64,000 nucleotides of DNA, taken from NCBI RefSeq assembly GCF_013369385.1, contig NZ_SZTO01000010.1:248001-312000 (forward strand). Direction: 5' to 3'. The DNA comes from Vibrio sp. 05-20-BW147. Lineage in GTDB: Bacteria > Pseudomonadota > Gammaproteobacteria > Enterobacterales > Vibrionaceae. Every line of letters starts with the position of its first letter. Positions within the stretch are counted from its first letter, which is position 1. Below the pieces are notes generated by a model, which was not told the origin of the DNA, did no database searches, and worked only from the letters and a program-made list of their open reading frames with translations. Of this stretch, positions 39,289-49,162 are shown piece after piece. The position numbers were made by a program, and so were the translations under genes.

Positions 39289-39819
39289 ATGGCAAGTGTA
39301 GGTATCTTCTTCGGCAGCGACACAGGCAACACCGAAGCCGTTGCTAAGATGATTCAAAAGCAACTAGGTAAAAAACTCGTTCACGTACAAGACATCGCAA
39401 AAAGTAGTAAAGAAGATATCGACAACTTCGACCTGCTGCTTTTAGGCATCCCAACTTGGTACTACGGTGAAGCTCAGTGTGATTGGGATGACTTTTTCCC
39501 AGAGTTAGAGAAAATCGACTTCTCGACGAAACTAGTGGCCATTTTTGGTTGTGGCGACCAAGAGGACTACGCAGAATATTTCTGTGACGCAATGGGCACT
39601 GTTCGCGATATCGTAGAAGCAAAAGGCGGCACCATCCTAGGTCACACTTCAACTGAGAGCTACGAGTTCGAAGCGTCAAAAGCCTTAGTTGCTGGTGATG
39701 ACAGCCTATTCGTCGGTTTATGCATTGATGAAGATCGCCAACCAGAACTGACTGAAGAGCGTGTTAAAAACTGGGTAGAGCAAATCTACGAAGAAATGTG
39801 CTTAGCAGAGTTAGATGAT
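39289..39819 (+). CDS. fldA: Flavodoxin FldA
   Basis: The coding frame ends with the stop at 39820-39822 and gives 177 residues from MASVGIFFGSDTGN. A GTG 12 codons upstream is rejected because AAAGG lies just before this ATG and the FMN-phosphate loop GSDTGNTEAVAK must be near the N-terminus. It is a long-chain flavodoxin, an FMN-binding electron carrier. The isoalloxazine loops are PTWYYGEAQCDWDD and FGCGDQEDYAEYFC. Its neighbour fur is the iron regulator, and the link fits because flavodoxin substitutes for ferredoxin when iron is low. Confidence 0.95.
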
Positions 39820-39825
39820 TGATAG

Positions 39826-39852
39826 AAAAACCTCCCACGGGAGGTTTTTTTT
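39826..39852. terminator. Terminator between fldA and the DUF4442 gene
   Basis: AAAAACCTCCC and GGGAGGTTTTT arms with a 2-3-base loop. The right edge touches the stop codon of the convergent DUF4442 gene. Confidence 0.85.
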
Positions 39853-40349
39853 CAACATGACGTTGATGCTTCTTCACGATACTGAGGTTTCTTCCTTACA
39901 TAAAGTTTGCGCTGAACTTCTGAGACAACATTGCCTTGTTCATCTTTCACATGAGTCACAAACTCAGGAAAACACTTTTCCCCCATCCTAGTCACAGTAT
40001 ATATCTCATCCAATACCGCTTGGGTTACCTCAAATCTGGCATAGAGATCCGTTTTCCCCGGTTGAATAAAATTGATACTCGCTTCCTTGTCCCAGACATA
40101 GTATTCCTCTCCCAAAATCCCCATCAACATTAATGAGTAAACAGGATCCGTTAAAGAGAAAATGCTACCGCCATACTGGGTACGATTGGCGTTTTTGTTC
40201 CACCAGCGCAACTTTAATCGCATTTCCACGGTTCTAAAATCATCACTAATGCTCGAAATTCGTATTCCTGCCCCCCAAAAAGGCGGCCAAATGTTTAAAG
40301 CAAATTTTACGATTCCTGGTCTATAGATCCTTGCGAGTTGCTTGTTCAT
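39852..40349 (-). CDS. DUF4442 hotdog-fold protein (thioesterase-like)
   Basis: 165 residues from MNKQLARIYRPGIVKFALNI; an upstream TTG start is less likely. The NRTQYGGSIFSLTDPVYSLM helix and the FIQPGKTDLYARFEV strand suggest a hotdog-fold thioesterase-like family (DUF4442 by my recollection). It stands alone on the minus strand between fldA and fur. The substrate is unknown. Confidence 0.7.
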   Translation of the reverse strand: MNKQLARIYRPGIVKFALNIWPPFWGAGIRISSISDDFRTVEMRLKLRWWNKNANRTQYGGSIFSLTDPVYSLMLMGILGEEYYVWDKEASINFIQPGKTDLYARFEVTQAVLDEIYTVTRMGEKCFPEFVTHVKDEQGNVVSEVQRKLYVRKKPQYREEASTSC

Positions 40350-40545
40350 GCGTCCCTTGCTCTCTTTGCACAACTGTTATTAAAATGTAACTGGTCAGAT
40401 GAGCAATATAAGCGACCTTGCACCAATTTACAAAAAGAATCTAGTAACCCTTTGAAGTTCGTGGTTTATTGTTATCTCTGGTTAACCTATAATGTTCAGA
40501 ATATTGAATTCTGTTAATTGCGGCAGATCATCAACGGGAAAGTAT

Positions 40546-40995
40546 ATGTCAGACAACAACCAAGCGCTAAAGGATGCTGGTCTTAAAGTTACCCTTCCAA
40601 GGCTGAAAATTTTAGAAGTACTACAGCAACCGGATTGCCAACACATCAGTGCAGAAGACCTTTATAAGAAGCTGATTGATCTTGGCGAAGAGATTGGTCT
40701 TGCGACTGTATATCGCGTGTTAAACCAGTTTGATGATGCCGGTATTGTTACTCGCCACCATTTTGAAGGCGGTAAATCGGTATTCGAACTCTCAACTCAA
40801 CACCATCATGATCACTTAGTGTGCTTGGATTGTGGTGAAGTAATTGAGTTCTCAGACGACATTATCGAAGAGCGCCAAAAAGAAATCGCCGCCGCTTATA
40901 ATGTTCAACTGACAAACCACAGCCTCTATCTTTACGGCAAGTGTGGCGATGGCTCATGCAAAGGTAATCCAGACGCGCATAAGCGTAAGAACTAA
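40546..40995 (+). CDS. fur: Ferric uptake regulator Fur
   Basis: 149 residues from MSDNNQALKDAGLKVTLPRL. Fur is the iron-dependent repressor of iron uptake genes. The winged-helix DNA-binding domain (SAEDLYKKLIDLGEEIGLAT, VYRVLNQFDDAGIVTRHHFE), the HHHDHLVCLDCGEVIEF metal site and the C-terminal CGDGSC are clear. An upstream in-frame start (18 codons earlier) overlaps a perfect TATAAT at 40488-40493 and is rejected. Confidence 0.96.
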   Translation: MSDNNQALKDAGLKVTLPRLKILEVLQQPDCQHISAEDLYKKLIDLGEEIGLATVYRVLNQFDDAGIVTRHHFEGGKSVFELSTQHHHDHLVCLDCGEVIEFSDDIIEERQKEIAAAYNVQLTNHSLYLYGKCGDGSCKGNPDAHKRKN

Positions 40996-41011
40996 TTTCT
41001 AACCAAGACAC

Positions 41012-41038
41012 AAAAGCCAGCTTAACGCTGGCTTTTTG
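41012..41038 (+). terminator. Terminator of fur
   Basis: AAAAGCCAGC and GCTGGCTTTTT arms with a 4-base loop, 17 bases after the fur stop. Confidence 0.85.
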
Positions 41039-41048
41039 CTGTTTCCAA

Positions 41049-41078
41049 TAAAAAACCCAACTCTAAGAGTTGGGTTTG
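41049..41078 (-). terminator. Terminator of glnS
   Basis: AACCCAACTCT and AGAGTTGGGTT arms; on the minus strand they are followed by TTTTTTATT. It lies 18 bases after the glnS stop. Confidence 0.85.
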
Positions 41079-41095
41079 TATTCAGTTTGTTCGTG

Positions 41096-42766
41096 TTACT
41101 GCGCTTCGATCTTCGCCCAAGTATCTCGTAAACCTACGGTGCGGTTGAAAACCAAATGCTCTTTAGAAGAGTCTTTAGAGTCCGCACAGAAGTACCCCAT
41201 ACGCTCAAACTGGTAGCCTTTCTCAGCTTCCGCTTCTACTAGGCTTGGCTCGACAAAACCCTTCAACACAGTGAGTGACTCTGGGTTAATTGTGGATGCA
41301 AAATCATCCGCCGCTGCTGGGTTTGGTACCGTGAATAGACGATCGTACAAACGAATTTCAGCAGGAACGCCTTTATCCGCCGATACCCAGTGAATTACAC
41401 CACGGACTTTACGACCATCAGCTGGGTTAACGCCCAATGTTTCTGAGTCGTAAGTACAGAAGATGGTTGTGATATTACCTTCGTCGTCTTTCTCAACACG
41501 TTCAGCTTTAATCACATACGCGCCACGGAGACGCACTTCACTGCCGAGAACCAAACGTTTGTACTTCTTGTTCGCTTCTTCACGGAAATCTTCACGCTCG
41601 ATCCAAATTTCACGGCTAAACGGCACTTCACGCGCACCCATTTCTGGTTTATTTGGGTGGTTAGCAACCGTTAGATTTTCTACTTCGCCTGCAGGGAAGT
41701 TCTCAATCACTAGCTTAACAGGATCCAACACCGCCATTGCGCGAGGGGCATTTTCATTCAAATCATCACGAATACAAGATTCAAGCGAGCTAAACTCGAT
41801 CATGTTTTCTTGCTTCGTCACACCGATACGCTTGCAAAACTCGCGAATGGACGCTGGTGTGAAACCGCGACGGCGTAAACCAGAGATAGTTGGCATACGT
41901 GGGTCATCCCAACCATTAACCAATTTCTCGGTCACTAGTTGGTTAAGCTTACGCTTAGACATCACTGTGTATTCAAGATTCAGACGGCTGAACTCATACT
42001 GATGAGGACGGCAATCAATGGTGATGTTATCGAGAACCCAGTCGTACAAACGACGGTTGTCCATAAACTCAAGAGTACAAATTGAGTGCGTAATGCCTTC
42101 TAACGCGTCCGAAATACAGTGCGTGAAGTCGTACATTGGATAAATGCACCATTTGTCACCGGTTTGGTGGTGAGACGCAAAACGCACGCGGTAAAGTACT
42201 GGATCACGCATAACAATGAACGATGAAGCCATGTCAATCTTCGCACGAAGGCATGCTTTACCTTCTTCAAAACCGCCGTCGCGCATTTTTTCAAACAGCG
42301 CAAGGTTTTCTTCGACAGGACGATCACGGTAAGGGCTAGGCTTACCAGGCTCAGTCAACGTACCACGGTATTCACGGATCTGCTCTGGACTTAGCTCATC
42401 AACGTACGCTAAGCCTTTGTTAATCAGTTCCACTGCATACTCGTAAAGCTTGTCGAAATAGTTCGATGAGTAACAGATCTCATCGTCCCATTCAAAGCCT
42501 AACCAGCTCACATCATTTTTGATCGACTCAACGTATTCGATGTCTTCTTTCTCAGGGTTGGTATCGTCGAAACGAAGATTACACTTACCCTGATAGTCCT
42601 GAGCAATACCAAAGTTCAAACAGATCGATTTCGCATGGCCGATGTGTAGGTAGCCGTTTGGCTCCGGTGGGAATCGTGTATGCACACTCGTGTGTTTGCC
42701 ATCCGCCAGATCTTTATCAATGATCTGACGAATAAAGTTTGATGGACGAGCATCAGCTTCACTCAT
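41096..42766 (-). CDS. glnS: Glutaminyl-tRNA synthetase
   Basis: 556 residues, as in E. coli (554). Class I synthetase charging tRNA-Gln. The HIGH signature is in [12 protein letters not shown] (about residues 36-46) and the KMSKS-equivalent is [11 protein letters not shown]. The C-terminal anticodon-binding beta-barrels begin near [12 protein letters not shown]. It stands next to nagE, as in E. coli, but nagE is on the same strand upstream here, with its own terminator between. Confidence 0.97.
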   Translation of the reverse strand: MSEADARPSNFIRQIIDKDLADGKHTSVHTRFPPEPNGYLHIGHAKSICLNFGIAQDYQGKCNLRFDDTNPEKEDIEYVESIKNDVSWLGFEWDDEICYSSNYFDKLYEYAVELINKGLAYVDELSPEQIREYRGTLTEPGKPSPYRDRPVEENLALFEKMRDGGFEEGKACLRAKIDMASSFIVMRDPVLYRVRFASHHQTGDKWCIYPMYDFTHCISDALEGITHSICTLEFMDNRRLYDWVLDNITIDCRPHQYEFSRLNLEYTVMSKRKLNQLVTEKLVNGWDDPRMPTISGLRRRGFTPASIREFCKRIGVTKQENMIEFSSLESCIRDDLNENAPRAMAVLDPVKLVIENFPAGEVENLTVANHPNKPEMGAREVPFSREIWIEREDFREEANKKYKRLVLGSEVRLRGAYVIKAERVEKDDEGNITTIFCTYDSETLGVNPADGRKVRGVIHWVSADKGVPAEIRLYDRLFTVPNPAAADDFASTINPESLTVLKGFVEPSLVEAEAEKGYQFERMGYFCADSKDSSKEHLVFNRTVGLRDTWAKIEAQ

Positions 42767-42943
42767 CTAAAGCACCTCAAGTTTGTTTTAGTATTGTTCA
42801 GAGAAAACTTAGCTCCGAAGCTGCATTCAGCCTTCAGAGCACACTGCCGTTAATGATCCACAATTATGCGCCAATAGACAATAAGATCTCGCGTTTAAAT
42901 GGGATTATTTATCTTAAACAACCACGATAAAGCACTAAAATAG

Positions 42944-42968
42944 AAAAAGCCTCCCTAGGGAGGCTTTG
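42944..42968 (-). terminator. Terminator of nagE
   Basis: AAGCCTCC and GGAGGCTT around a CTAG centre, followed on the minus strand by TTTCTA after the stem Ts. It lies 23 bases after the nagE stop. Confidence 0.8.
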
Positions 42969-42990
42969 ATCTTGTTTCATGTGATTGCGA

Positions 42991-44562
42991 TTAAGGCAGT
43001 TTCACATCAGATAGGTCTTCGTTAGCACCAATTGCTTTCATTTCGCCAGCAACGATTTCTGCTAGAGGACCAAGGATAACTTGTAGGTTGTTTTCGCCAA
43101 GCTTAACCACACCTTTCGCACCCAGTTTCTTAAGTACTGCTTCGTCAGCAACAGAGCGGTCTTTAAGCGTTAGACGCAGACGAGTGATACATGCATCGAT
43201 TGATGTTAGGTTCTCATGACCGCCTAGTGCCTTAAGGTACTGACGAGCTAGGTCACCACTTTTTGCATCACCAGATGACTGAGCAACTTCAGAGTCATCG
43301 TCTTCACGACCAGGCGATTTCAGGTTGAACGCGCGGATTGCGAAGGTGAAAGTGAAGAAGTATAGAGCACCAAATGCTAGACCGATTAGTAGTAGTACAA
43401 ATGGTTTAGTTGCTAGACCCCAGTTCAGTGCGAAGTCAATTAGACCTGCAGAGAAACCGAAACCGTGTAGAGTACCGAACATGTTCGCAACCACTAGAGC
43501 TAGACCAGTGAATACTGCGTGCATTGCGTATAGCGCAGGTGCAAGGAACACGAACATGAACTCTAGAGGCTCTGTGATACCCGTTAGGAATGAACAGAAT
43601 GCTACAGAGAACAGTGCACCACCAACTTGATGACGTTTCTCAGCAGGCGCTGCAAAGTACATCGCTAGAGCCGCACCTGGTAGACCAAACATCATGATTG
43701 GGAAGAAACCGTTCATGAATACGCCAGCGCCTTTATCGCCACCGAAGAAGCGGTGTAGGTCACCAGATTTAACAGTTTCAGTTACTTCTTTTACTGTTGC
43801 TGTGATTTCTGGAGTTACTGCGTTAGCAAATTCAAATGTGTGAGTTTGGCCAGCAACAAGAGTTTTCGCTAGAGCTGGGTCAACACAAAGCTGTTGTAGC
43901 GCTGGTAGTGCTTGACCAGCAGCTTGCGCGCCAGTTACTAGGATCTCTTGACACGTACCCATACCAAACCAGAAGTATGAGTTTAGAACGTGGTGAAGAC
44001 CAACAGGGATAAGTGCACGGTTAAGAGTACCGTAAACAAATTGACCAACAGCACCTGAAGTCGATACAGCGTGTGCTAGAGCGTCAAGACCACCCTGGAT
44101 TGAAGGCCAAACCACACCAGCTACTGCACCAGCAACCAGCGAGAATAGACCTGCCATAATAGGCACTAGACGTTTGCCAGAGAAGAATGCCAACCACTCA
44201 GGAAGACGTGTAGCATGGAAAGCGTTGTACGAGTGACCAGCGATGATACCACCAATGATACCGCCGAAGAACGACATGTTGATAGACGCATCGATTGTTG
44301 TTGCTGTTGCTGTTAGCACGAAGTATGCAACTGCACCAGCTAGGCCTGCAGCACCTTGACCGTCTTTAGAAAGACCAATCGCGATACCAAGACCGAATAG
44401 AAGAGGAAGTTGACCAAAGATAGCACCACCAGCTTGCGCCATGAATGGGATATCCAACAGGTCGCCTTGACCCAAACGTAGTAAGAGCGCCGCAACCGGT
44501 AGGGTCGCGATAGGTAGCATAAGTGCTTTACCTAATTTTTGCGCGTATCCAAGAATATTCAC
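42991..44562 (-). CDS. nagE: PTS N-acetylglucosamine permease EIICB
   Basis: 523 residues. The IIC membrane domain occupies about 1-390 (motifs LLFGLGIAIGLSKDGQGAAG, PVGLHHVLNSYFWF, GITEPLEFMFVFLAP). A IIB domain is at the C-terminus (about 435-523), with the phospho-cysteine in IDACITRLRLTL. It imports GlcNAc as GlcNAc-6-phosphate. Unlike E. coli NagE (648 residues, IICBA), it has no IIA domain, so phosphate probably comes from EIIA-Glc (crr, at 10289-10798). It is divergent from nagA, with CRP and NagC-like sites between. Confidence 0.93.
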   Translation of the reverse strand: MNILGYAQKLGKALMLPIATLPVAALLLRLGQGDLLDIPFMAQAGGAIFGQLPLLFGLGIAIGLSKDGQGAAGLAGAVAYFVLTATATTIDASINMSFFGGIIGGIIAGHSYNAFHATRLPEWLAFFSGKRLVPIMAGLFSLVAGAVAGVVWPSIQGGLDALAHAVSTSGAVGQFVYGTLNRALIPVGLHHVLNSYFWFGMGTCQEILVTGAQAAGQALPALQQLCVDPALAKTLVAGQTHTFEFANAVTPEITATVKEVTETVKSGDLHRFFGGDKGAGVFMNGFFPIMMFGLPGAALAMYFAAPAEKRHQVGGALFSVAFCSFLTGITEPLEFMFVFLAPALYAMHAVFTGLALVVANMFGTLHGFGFSAGLIDFALNWGLATKPFVLLLIGLAFGALYFFTFTFAIRAFNLKSPGREDDDSEVAQSSGDAKSGDLARQYLKALGGHENLTSIDACITRLRLTLKDRSVADEAVLKKLGAKGVVKLGENNLQVILGPLAEIVAGEMKAIGANEDLSDVKLP

Positions 44563-44642
44563 CTTAAGTTCCCCCTATAGGATTTTCATTTTTTGAAAGA
44601 CTTTTTTTAGTCATCCAATTTAGTCTTTTTCAGTTTATGACA

Positions 44643-44666
44643 TTAATTTTGCTCCGCAAATTAAAA
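44643..44666. promoter_or_regulatory. Candidate NagC operator
   Basis: An AT-rich imperfect dyad centred on TTTTGC-TCC-GCAAA, flanked by TTAA and TTAAA, lies about 80-105 bases upstream of nagE. It resembles NagC sites, which are AT-rich dyads with a GC-containing centre. A second, weaker candidate (GAATT and AATTC arms around GGCGATAA) is near 44763-44780; NagC often binds two sites and loops DNA. Confidence 0.4.
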
Positions 44667-44674
44667 GCTCTTTG

Positions 44675-44694
44675 TTTGTGATCATAATCACCAG
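44675..44694. promoter_or_regulatory. CRP binding site between nagE and nagA
   Basis: TGTGA, 6 bases, TCACC at 44677-44692 is nearly perfect against TGTGA-N6-TCACA. It lies about 115-130 bases upstream of nagE and probably activates nagE and/or nagA. The rest of the 491-base intergenic region (44563-45053) is AT-rich with no gene. Confidence 0.7.
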
Positions 44695-45053
44695 ATTTTG
44701 CCCTTCCAAAAGGTTTTTGCTAGCGAGATCATAAAACTTATTTTATCATTCAAAAAAATGGTGAATTGGCGATAAAATTCTCAGACTTTTAGTGATAAAC
44801 GAATCCCTTTTTTTACCCTTGCTCAAAACATTAAAATTACAAGTGGGCAATAACAAACACTGAAAGAACCATAAAAACAAATAAAACTCAGCAACTTACG
44901 CTATTAAACCTTTATCTTGCCAATGTTTGCTGTACCGGTTTTACGGTCTAATTCAGCGACACAAACTAAGTGTCCAATATTTCGGATGAATCGCTGTCTA
45001 AGGAACCGTAAATGAAACGAATTTAAATCTCATTTGATAAGGATTAGCTGAAC

Positions 45054-46190
45054 ATGTACGCGCTAACGAACTGTAAAATTTATACAGGAAGTGATGTTCT
45101 TTCAGAACACGCTCTCATCATCGAAAATGATTTGATCACATCGGTTGTGCCTGCAGCGGATCTACCTTCAGGGATCGAAGTCAAAGACCTTGCAGGTGCT
45201 AATGTTAGCCCAGGCTTTATTGACCTACAGTTAAACGGCTGTGGTGGTGTAATGCTGAACGATGAAATCACCGCAGAAACCATGCAAATTATGCATGAAG
45301 CCAACTTGAAATCCGGTTGTACAAGCTTTCTGCCTACACTGATCACATCCTCTGATGAAGATATGCGTGCAGCCATCGCTGCAGCACGTGAGTATCACGC
45401 CAAGTACGAAAACCAATCGCTTGGTTTGCACCTTGAAGGTCCTTACCTTAACGTGATGAAAAAAGGCATCCACAGCGTTGACTACATCCGCCCGTCAGAT
45501 AACAGCATGGTTGACTTCATCTGCGCAAACGCAGACGTCGTGACTAAAGTGACTCTCGCACCAGAGCTGAACAATCCTGAGCACATTGAAAAACTTCGTG
45601 ATGCCGGCATCATTGTGTCAATTGGCCACACCAACGCGACCTACGCAGAAGCTCGCAAAGGCTTTGAAGCAGGTATCACTTTTGCCACTCACTTGTTTAA
45701 CGCAATGACACCAATGGCAGGCCGTGAACCTGGTGTAGTGGGCGCTATTTACGACACACCTGAGGTGTATGCTGGTATCATCGCGGATGGCTTCCATGTC
45801 GATTACGCAAACATCAGAATTGCGCACAAAATCAAAGGCGAGAAGCTAGTATTAGTGACCGATGCCACAGCTCCTGCAGGCGCTAACATGGATTACTTTA
45901 TTTTTGTAGGTAAGAAAGTATATTACCGTGATGGCAAATGTGTTGATGAAAATGGCACATTAGGTGGTTCAGCGTTGACGATGATTGAAGCCGTCGAAAA
46001 TACAGTTGAACATGTCGGAATCGCTTTAGACGAAGCTCTTCGTATGGCAACACTCTACCCAGCAAAAGCAATTGGTGTAGATGCTTACCTAGGTCGAATT
46101 AAGAAAGGTTACGTGGCTAACCTGACGATTTTTGATCGAGACTTCAACGTTAAAGCGACGGTTGTTAACGGACAATACGAGCAAAATTAA
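45054..46190 (+). CDS. nagA: N-acetylglucosamine-6-phosphate deacetylase
   Basis: 378 residues. NagA removes the acetyl group from GlcNAc-6-phosphate to give glucosamine-6-phosphate. Amidohydrolase fold: metal and substrate motifs [53 protein letters not shown] and [10 protein letters not shown]. Its start is preceded by AAGGA. nagC follows after 2 bases, so they form one operon. The deaminase gene nagB, which in E. coli precedes nagA, is not present. Confidence 0.96.
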   Translation: MYALTNCKIYTGSDVLSEHALIIENDLITSVVPAADLPSGIEVKDLAGANVSPGFIDLQLNGCGGVMLNDEITAETMQIMHEANLKSGCTSFLPTLITSSDEDMRAAIAAAREYHAKYENQSLGLHLEGPYLNVMKKGIHSVDYIRPSDNSMVDFICANADVVTKVTLAPELNNPEHIEKLRDAGIIVSIGHTNATYAEARKGFEAGITFATHLFNAMTPMAGREPGVVGAIYDTPEVYAGIIADGFHVDYANIRIAHKIKGEKLVLVTDATAPAGANMDYFIFVGKKVYYRDGKCVDENGTLGGSALTMIEAVENTVEHVGIALDEALRMATLYPAKAIGVDAYLGRIKKGYVANLTIFDRDFNVKATVVNGQYEQN

Positions 46191-46192
46191 GA

Positions 46193-47407
46193 ATGAATGG
46201 CGGACAGATAGGTAACGTAGACTTAGTAAAACAACTGAACAGCGCTGCTGTGTACAGGTTGATTGATCAACAAGGACCTATCTCCCGCATTCAAGTGGCA
46301 GATGTCAGTCAGCTGGCACCTGCCAGTGTTACAAAAATCACTCGCCAGTTACTTGAGCGTGGGCTAATCAAAGAGGTTGCTCAGCAGGCCTCAACGGGTG
46401 GGCGACGCGCCATTTCACTGACCACCGAAGTAAAGCCATTTCACTCTGTTGCGGTTCGTTTAGGACGAGATTACGTACAATTTTGCCTATACGATCTTGG
46501 TGGGACAGCGCTAGCACAAGATCAACACGATTTCCGTTACACCAACCAATCAGACCTCCAGCAGGGACTTACTTCCCTTTTGAAAGATTTTATTGGTCGC
46601 TGTCAAGGCAAAATAGACCAACTCATCGCCATTGGTATCACCCTTCCTGGCCTAGTCAACCCAACAACCGGTGTTGTTGAGTACATGCCAAACACAGACA
46701 TCGATAAACTTGCGCTCGGTGAGATCATTCGTGAAAAATTTGGCATTGAATGTTTCGTTGGCAACGACGTGCGTGGCATGGCGTTAGCTGAACACTATTT
46801 TGGAGCCAGTCAGGATTGCCAAGACTCAATTCTCGTCAGCGTTCATCGAGGCACCGGTGCTGGTATTATCGTTAATGGACAGGTGTTCCTTGGTTTTAAC
46901 CGCAATGTGGGAGAAATTGGTCATATCCAAATCGATCCTCTCGGTGAACAGTGCCAGTGTGGTAACTTCGGCTGCCTTGAGACAGTTGCAGCAAACCCAG
47001 CAATTATTCAGCGCGTGAAAAAACTGATCGCGCAAGGTTATGAGTCATCGCTAGCAAAATTGGATCACATTACCATCCAAGATGTCTGTAACCACGCTCT
47101 AGAAGGCGATGAACTGGCGCAACAAAGCTTAGTCCGCGTTGGGAATCAGTTGGGTAAGGCGATCGCAATGACCATCAATTTGTTTAACCCACAAAAAATT
47201 GTTATTGCGGGTGACATTACTGCGGCGAAAGACATTGTGTTCCCAGCTATTCAGCGCAACGTCGAAAATCAATCACTAAAGACATTCCATAACCAACTGC
47301 CAATTGTCGCGTCACAAATTGACAAGCAACCTACTATGGGCGCATTTGCAATGATTAAACGTGCCATGCTGAATGGCGTTTTGTTACAAAAGTTGTTAGG
47401 TGATTAA
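46193..47407 (+). CDS. nagC: N-acetylglucosamine repressor NagC (ROK family)
   Basis: 404 residues. An N-terminal winged-helix DNA-binding domain (about 15-75, ISRIQVADVSQLAPASVTKI) is followed by a ROK sugar-kinase-like domain with the CQCGNFGCLE zinc motif and GEIGHIQIDPLG. It represses nag and other chitin-sugar genes and is released by GlcNAc-6-phosphate, the substrate of the upstream nagA. It could be mistaken for Mlc, but its place in the nagAC operon supports NagC. Confidence 0.95.
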   Translation: MNGGQIGNVDLVKQLNSAAVYRLIDQQGPISRIQVADVSQLAPASVTKITRQLLERGLIKEVAQQASTGGRRAISLTTEVKPFHSVAVRLGRDYVQFCLYDLGGTALAQDQHDFRYTNQSDLQQGLTSLLKDFIGRCQGKIDQLIAIGITLPGLVNPTTGVVEYMPNTDIDKLALGEIIREKFGIECFVGNDVRGMALAEHYFGASQDCQDSILVSVHRGTGAGIIVNGQVFLGFNRNVGEIGHIQIDPLGEQCQCGNFGCLETVAANPAIIQRVKKLIAQGYESSLAKLDHITIQDVCNHALEGDELAQQSLVRVGNQLGKAIAMTINLFNPQKIVIAGDITAAKDIVFPAIQRNVENQSLKTFHNQLPIVASQIDKQPTMGAFAMIKRAMLNGVLLQKLLGD

Positions 47408-47444
47408 AGCATCTGTCATTCAATCCGTTACATAAGCTACAATT

Positions 47445-47469
47445 GGGCTGTGTCATCACAGCCCTTTTT
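47445..47469 (+). terminator. Terminator of nagAC
   Basis: GGGCTGTG and CACAGCCC form a perfect 8-bp stem with a 4-base loop, followed by TTTTT, 37 bases after the nagC stop. Confidence 0.9.
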
Positions 47470-47496
47470 ACATTTGAAGGAAATCACGTTAGCCCC

Positions 47497-49089
47497 ATGG
47501 AAATCATTCTAATATCTACGGCGTTTATCGCTGGGTTTGCAGCGTTGAAATGCAATCTTCCTCCGTTAGTCGGCTTCTTGCTTGCGGGTTTTGCACTGCA
47601 CGCTTTTGGTTTTGAAAGTAACCTCACTATCACTACGCTCGCAGATCTCGGTGTAACATTATTGTTGTTCACCATCGGCCTAAAACTTGACATCAAAACT
47701 CTGCTCTCAAAAGAAATATGGGCTGGCGCTACTGTTCATAACCTTCTCTCAACGTTACTTTTTACAGCGGCATTCGTTGGCCTCAAGTTTCTCGGAATCT
47801 CATCTCTCGCTGAGATGGAGTTGAACCACCTTATTTTGCTCGCATTTGCCCTATCATTCTCCAGTACGGTATTTGCCGTTAAGTCATTACAAGAAAAAGG
47901 GGAAATGAACGCTACCTATGGCACACTGGCTATCGGCATTTTAATCATGCAAGATATTTTTGCCGTTGTGTTCCTCACTGCTTCAACAGGAAAACTGCCG
48001 CATTGGTATGCAATCATTTTGTTCGCCCTGCCGTTGCTGCGTCCACTGTTCTACAAAATTTTGGACTGGGTGGGTCACGGAGAAATGCTGGTGCTATGCG
48101 GCATTTTCTTTGCCCTAGTAGCCGGAGCAGGACTATTCGAACTCGTAGGCATGAAAGCAGACTTAGGTGCGCTGGTGCTGGGCATGTTGCTCGCAGGTCA
48201 TAGGAAGTCCTCTGAACTTGCCAAATCTCTCTTTAACATGAAGGAGCTCTTCTTGGTCTGCTTCTTCCTCAACATCGGCTTATCAGCGTCTCTCAGTTTA
48301 ACTGGTGTCTCTTTAGCACTGCTCATACTGCTCTTGCTGCCACTTAAAGGTCTGCTCTACTTCCTGACCATCAATCATTTCAAGTTTCGTGTACGTACGT
48401 CTCTGCTCGCTTCGTTAACACTATTTAACTACAGCGAGTTTGGTCTTATCGTAGGCGGTCTAGCCTACAAAATGGGCTGGATGCCAAGTGATATTTTGGT
48501 CGCCTTAGCGGTAGCCGTGTCGCTTTCGTTTATTATTGCCGCGCCGTTAAACAAAATGGGGCATCAGATTTATCAACACTCAGGCAAATGGCTTCAGGAA
48601 ACGGCAGCAGAGAAACTCAATCAACGCGATCAGTTGATCAATCCGGGGAATGCTCAAGTTCTCATCCTCGGTATGGGCCGCATCGGGACGGGGGCCTATG
48701 ATGAACTACGCGCACGTTACGGAAAAATCAGTTTAGGTGTTGAAGTGCGTGAAGAAGCGGCGCAGTACCATCGCGAAGAAGGTAGAAATGTGATTGCTGG
48801 AGACGCCACCGACCCAGACTTTTGGGAGCGTATTCTTGATACAGCGAATGTGAAACTGGTTTTGCTGGCCATGCCCCACCACCAAGGTAATCAAACGGCG
48901 CTCGAACAGCTCAAACGTCGAAATTATCAAGGACAAATTGCGGCAATTGCCGAGTACTCCGACCAATTAGAGACACTCACCAACAGTGGCGTACACGCAG
49001 CCTTTAACATTTACAACGAGGCAGGTAGCGGCTTTGCACGCCATGTGTGTCAACAACTCAAACCAGAGTTCACACCGCCAACGAGTTAA
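47497..49089 (+). CDS. CPA2-family cation:proton antiporter (KefB-like)
   Basis: 530 residues from MEIILISTAFIAGFAALKCN. A start 18 codons upstream would lie in the nagC terminator and is rejected. The N-terminal 12 or so membrane segments (about 1-370) belong to the monovalent cation:proton antiporter-2 type (LADLGVTLLLFTIGLKLD, LALSFSSTVFAVKSLQEKG, GILIMQDIFAVVFL). A C-terminal NAD-binding RCK/TrkA-N domain follows (VLILGMGRIGTGAYDELR, NVIAGDATDPDFWE). The transported ion (K+ or Na+) is not clear. Confidence 0.88.
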   Translation: MEIILISTAFIAGFAALKCNLPPLVGFLLAGFALHAFGFESNLTITTLADLGVTLLLFTIGLKLDIKTLLSKEIWAGATVHNLLSTLLFTAAFVGLKFLGISSLAEMELNHLILLAFALSFSSTVFAVKSLQEKGEMNATYGTLAIGILIMQDIFAVVFLTASTGKLPHWYAIILFALPLLRPLFYKILDWVGHGEMLVLCGIFFALVAGAGLFELVGMKADLGALVLGMLLAGHRKSSELAKSLFNMKELFLVCFFLNIGLSASLSLTGVSLALLILLLLPLKGLLYFLTINHFKFRVRTSLLASLTLFNYSEFGLIVGGLAYKMGWMPSDILVALAVAVSLSFIIAAPLNKMGHQIYQHSGKWLQETAAEKLNQRDQLINPGNAQVLILGMGRIGTGAYDELRARYGKISLGVEVREEAAQYHREEGRNVIAGDATDPDFWERILDTANVKLVLLAMPHHQGNQTALEQLKRRNYQGQIAAIAEYSDQLETLTNSGVHAAFNIYNEAGSGFARHVCQQLKPEFTPPTS

Positions 49090-49110
49090 TCAACAAAACG
49101 AGTCAAAGCA

Positions 49111-49137
49111 AAAAGGTGGCCCATTGGCCACCCTTTG
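49111..49137. terminator. Bidirectional terminator between the antiporter gene and aroC
   Basis: AAAAGGTGGCC and GGCCACCCTTT arms with a 4-base loop, between convergent genes. Confidence 0.8.
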
Positions 49138-49162
49138 ATATTTTCTCGATAGACAAATGCCA

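Noticed and set aside
41463..42002. 179-residue open frame on the plus strand
   Set aside because: It is antisense to glnS, Ser/Arg-rich and without family resemblance, so it is a shadow frame.
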